Origin: an uncultured Prevotellaceae bacterium
GTDB taxonomy: Bacteria; Bacteroidota; Bacteroidia; Bacteroidales; UBA3663
Reading direction: 5' to 3'
DNA length: 64,000 nucleotides
NCBI GenBank assembly: GCA_900319235.1
Contig: ONNR01000004.1
Location: 1-64,000 of the forward strand
Shown: piece after piece, positions 62,736-64,000 of the stretch
Position numbering within the stretch: position 1 is the stretch's first letter
Layout: the number at the start of each line of letters is the position of its first letter
Notes under the pieces: model-generated
Databases searched by the model: none
The model's input: the letters and a program-made list of their open reading frames with translations, nothing else
What the model was told of the DNA's origin: nothing
Position numbers and translations under genes: made by a program

Positions 62736-64000
62736 ATGGTTTCAGCTTGGAGAGAACTGGTAACGATTCCTACCTATGAGGTGGGCAAGCCCGAAAAGAA
62801 CCCGATGTTCCTCGAGAAGCGAGTCTATCAAGGCTCGAGTGGTGTGGTCTATCCCTATCCCGTCATCGAAACGATGAGCGACGAGAAGGTCGATAAGAAG
62901 TACCAGGCCATCTGGATGGAGAACGAGTACATCAAGGTGATGATCCTGCCCGAACTGGGTGGTCGTGTGCAAATGGCCTACGACAAGATTGCCCGCCGCC
63001 ACTTCGTCTATTACAATCACGTCATCAAGCCCGCCCTTGTCGGTCTTGCTGGTCCATGGATCTCGGGAGGCATCGAATTCAACTGGCCCCAGCACCATCG
63101 TCCCACTACCTATATGCCCGTCGATACGTGCATCGAGGAGAATGCCGACGGCTCGGTCAGCGTGTGGGTGAGCGAGATGGAGAAGATGTTCCATCAGAAG
63201 GGCATGGCAGGCTTTACGCTGCGTCCCGGATGCGCCTATCTCGAGATCAAGGGTCGCCTCTACAACCGCACCGACGTGCCGCAGACCTTCCTCTGGTGGG
63301 CCAATCCTGCCGTTGAGGTCAACGACCAGTATCAGAGCGTGTTCCCGCCCGACATCAACGCCGTGTTCGACCATGGCAAGCGTGCCGTCTCGTCGTTCCC
63401 CATCGCCACAGGCACCTATTACAAGATGGACTATTCGGCAGGCGTCGATATCTCCAACTACAGGAACATCTTCGTTCCCACCAGCTACATGGGTGTCAAC
63501 TCGCGCTTCAACTTCGAAGGCGGTTACGAAAACGACACCCACGGCGGCATGCTGCACGTGGCAAGCCATCACTTTTCGCCCGGCAAGAAGCAGTGGACCT
63601 GGGGCAATGGCGACTTCGGCCGTGCCTGGGACCGCAACCTCACCGACGAGGCCACTCCCGAAGAGATGAAGCAGTGGGGCATCGACCGCACGGGATTCCG
63701 TCCCTACATCGAGCTGATGGCGGGCGTCTATACCGAGAACCAGCCCGACTTCACCTGGCTGATGCCCTACGAGGAGAAGATGTTCACCCAGTACTTCATG
63801 CCCTATCGCGAGCTTGGTGTGGTCAAGGAGGCATCGAAGGACCTTGTGTTCAACATCAACGAGGTCGGTAGGGGACAGGTCGAGTTCAAGGTCTTTGCCA
63901 CCAGCCGACAGCAGGTAAGGATCGTCCTGCGCCGCGACGAAGGCAAGGTGTTCTTCAATGAGGAACTCACCCTTTCGCCCGAAGAGGTGCTTGTCCGTAC
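62736..64000 (+). CDS. DUF5107 protein, N-terminal part (runs off the window)
   Basis: An open frame from ATG at 62736 to the window end, at least 421 residues, starting 13 bases after the GH5 stop. The pattern (IWMENEYIKVMILPELGGRVQMAYDK, ISGGIEFNWPQHHRPTTYMPV) matches DUF5107 proteins, whose N-terminal beta-sandwich resembles sugar-mutarotase-like folds and which usually carry TPR repeats further on. No signal peptide is present (MVSAWRELVTIPTYEV), so it is probably cytoplasmic. The biochemical function is not established; its place in the PUL suggests a role in handling imported sugars. Confidence 0.82.
   Translation, partial: MVSAWRELVTIPTYEVGKPEKNPMFLEKRVYQGSSGVVYPYPVIETMSDEKVDKKYQAIWMENEYIKVMILPELGGRVQMAYDKIARRHFVYYNHVIKPALVGLAGPWISGGIEFNWPQHHRPTTYMPVDTCIEENADGSVSVWVSEMEKMFHQKGMAGFTLRPGCAYLEIKGRLYNRTDVPQTFLWWANPAVEVNDQYQSVFPPDINAVFDHGKRAVSSFPIATGTYYKMDYSAGVDISNYRNIFVPTSYMGVNSRFNFEGGYENDTHGGMLHVASHHFSPGKKQWTWGNGDFGRAWDRNLTDEATPEEMKQWGIDRTGFRPYIELMAGVYTENQPDFTWLMPYEEKMFTQYFMPYRELGVVKEASKDLVFNINEVGRGQVEFKVFATSRQQVRIVLRRDEGKVFFNEELTLSPEEVLVR

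Noticed and set aside
1..64000. tRNA genes, insertion sequences, integrases or prophage genes
   Set aside because: Spacers were read for tRNA-like cloverleaf segments and coding regions for transposase or integrase patterns; none was recognised.

Overview
The window looks like a chromosomal segment of a Bacteroidales bacterium, most likely Prevotella-like. Three things point there: promoters of the Bacteroidota type (TAnnTTTG, some with an upstream TTTG), a SusC/SusD polysaccharide utilisation locus (PUL), and type IX secretion components (SprA and the Plug protein). The genus is an inference; no phylogenetic marker was compared.

Layout. 1-120: the end of a 5S rRNA and its terminator. 269-1405: a GH105 rhamnogalacturonyl hydrolase. 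1406-2417: about 1 kb with no convincing gene, holding two different tandem arrays that both have a 42-bp period. 2418-8494: free methionine sulfoxide reductase, an ECF sigma / anti-sigma / outer-membrane barrel trio, and a NodB-SGNH fusion enzyme. 8548-24015, all on the minus strand: pheT, yebC, a methylmalonyl-CoA decarboxylase-type cluster without its membrane beta subunit, an LptF/G permease, an orphan PL11 rhamnogalacturonan lyase, an aminotransferase, PBP1A, aquaporin and a TTD14-like protein. 24171-34369: sprA, divergent from galE and the T9SS plug gene. 34385-41375: rpoN, a PAP2-like membrane protein, purE, ispG and a GH2 enzyme. 41518-45011 (minus): class I fumarase and an acyl-CoA synthetase.

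45312-64000 is dominated by a beta-glucan-type PUL: a DUF6377-type membrane regulator, SusC, SusD, a surface glycan-binding lipoprotein with three tandem repeats, BACON-GH16, GH3, a trehalase/GH63-like enzyme, a GH5 endoglucanase and the start of a DUF5107 protein. Two small unrelated minus-strand genes sit inside it. GH16 and GH5 would cut chains outside or at the surface, SusCD and the binding protein would import oligosaccharides, and GH3 would release glucose.

The most unusual signal is a recurring kind of short-period array. Each has a near-exact private period (7, 8, 9, 9, 9, 10 or 42 bp) and mostly its own motif, is often partly self-complementary, and usually starts just after a stop codon or ends just before a start codon. 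One similar 9-bp array lies inside the GH3 reading frame and appears to add a Pro/Ser/Asn loop. Other leads are a direct-repeat operator candidate at the susC promoter, a shared minimal T9SS-like C-terminal tail on PL11 and GH5, and a probably leaderless GH63-like gene.
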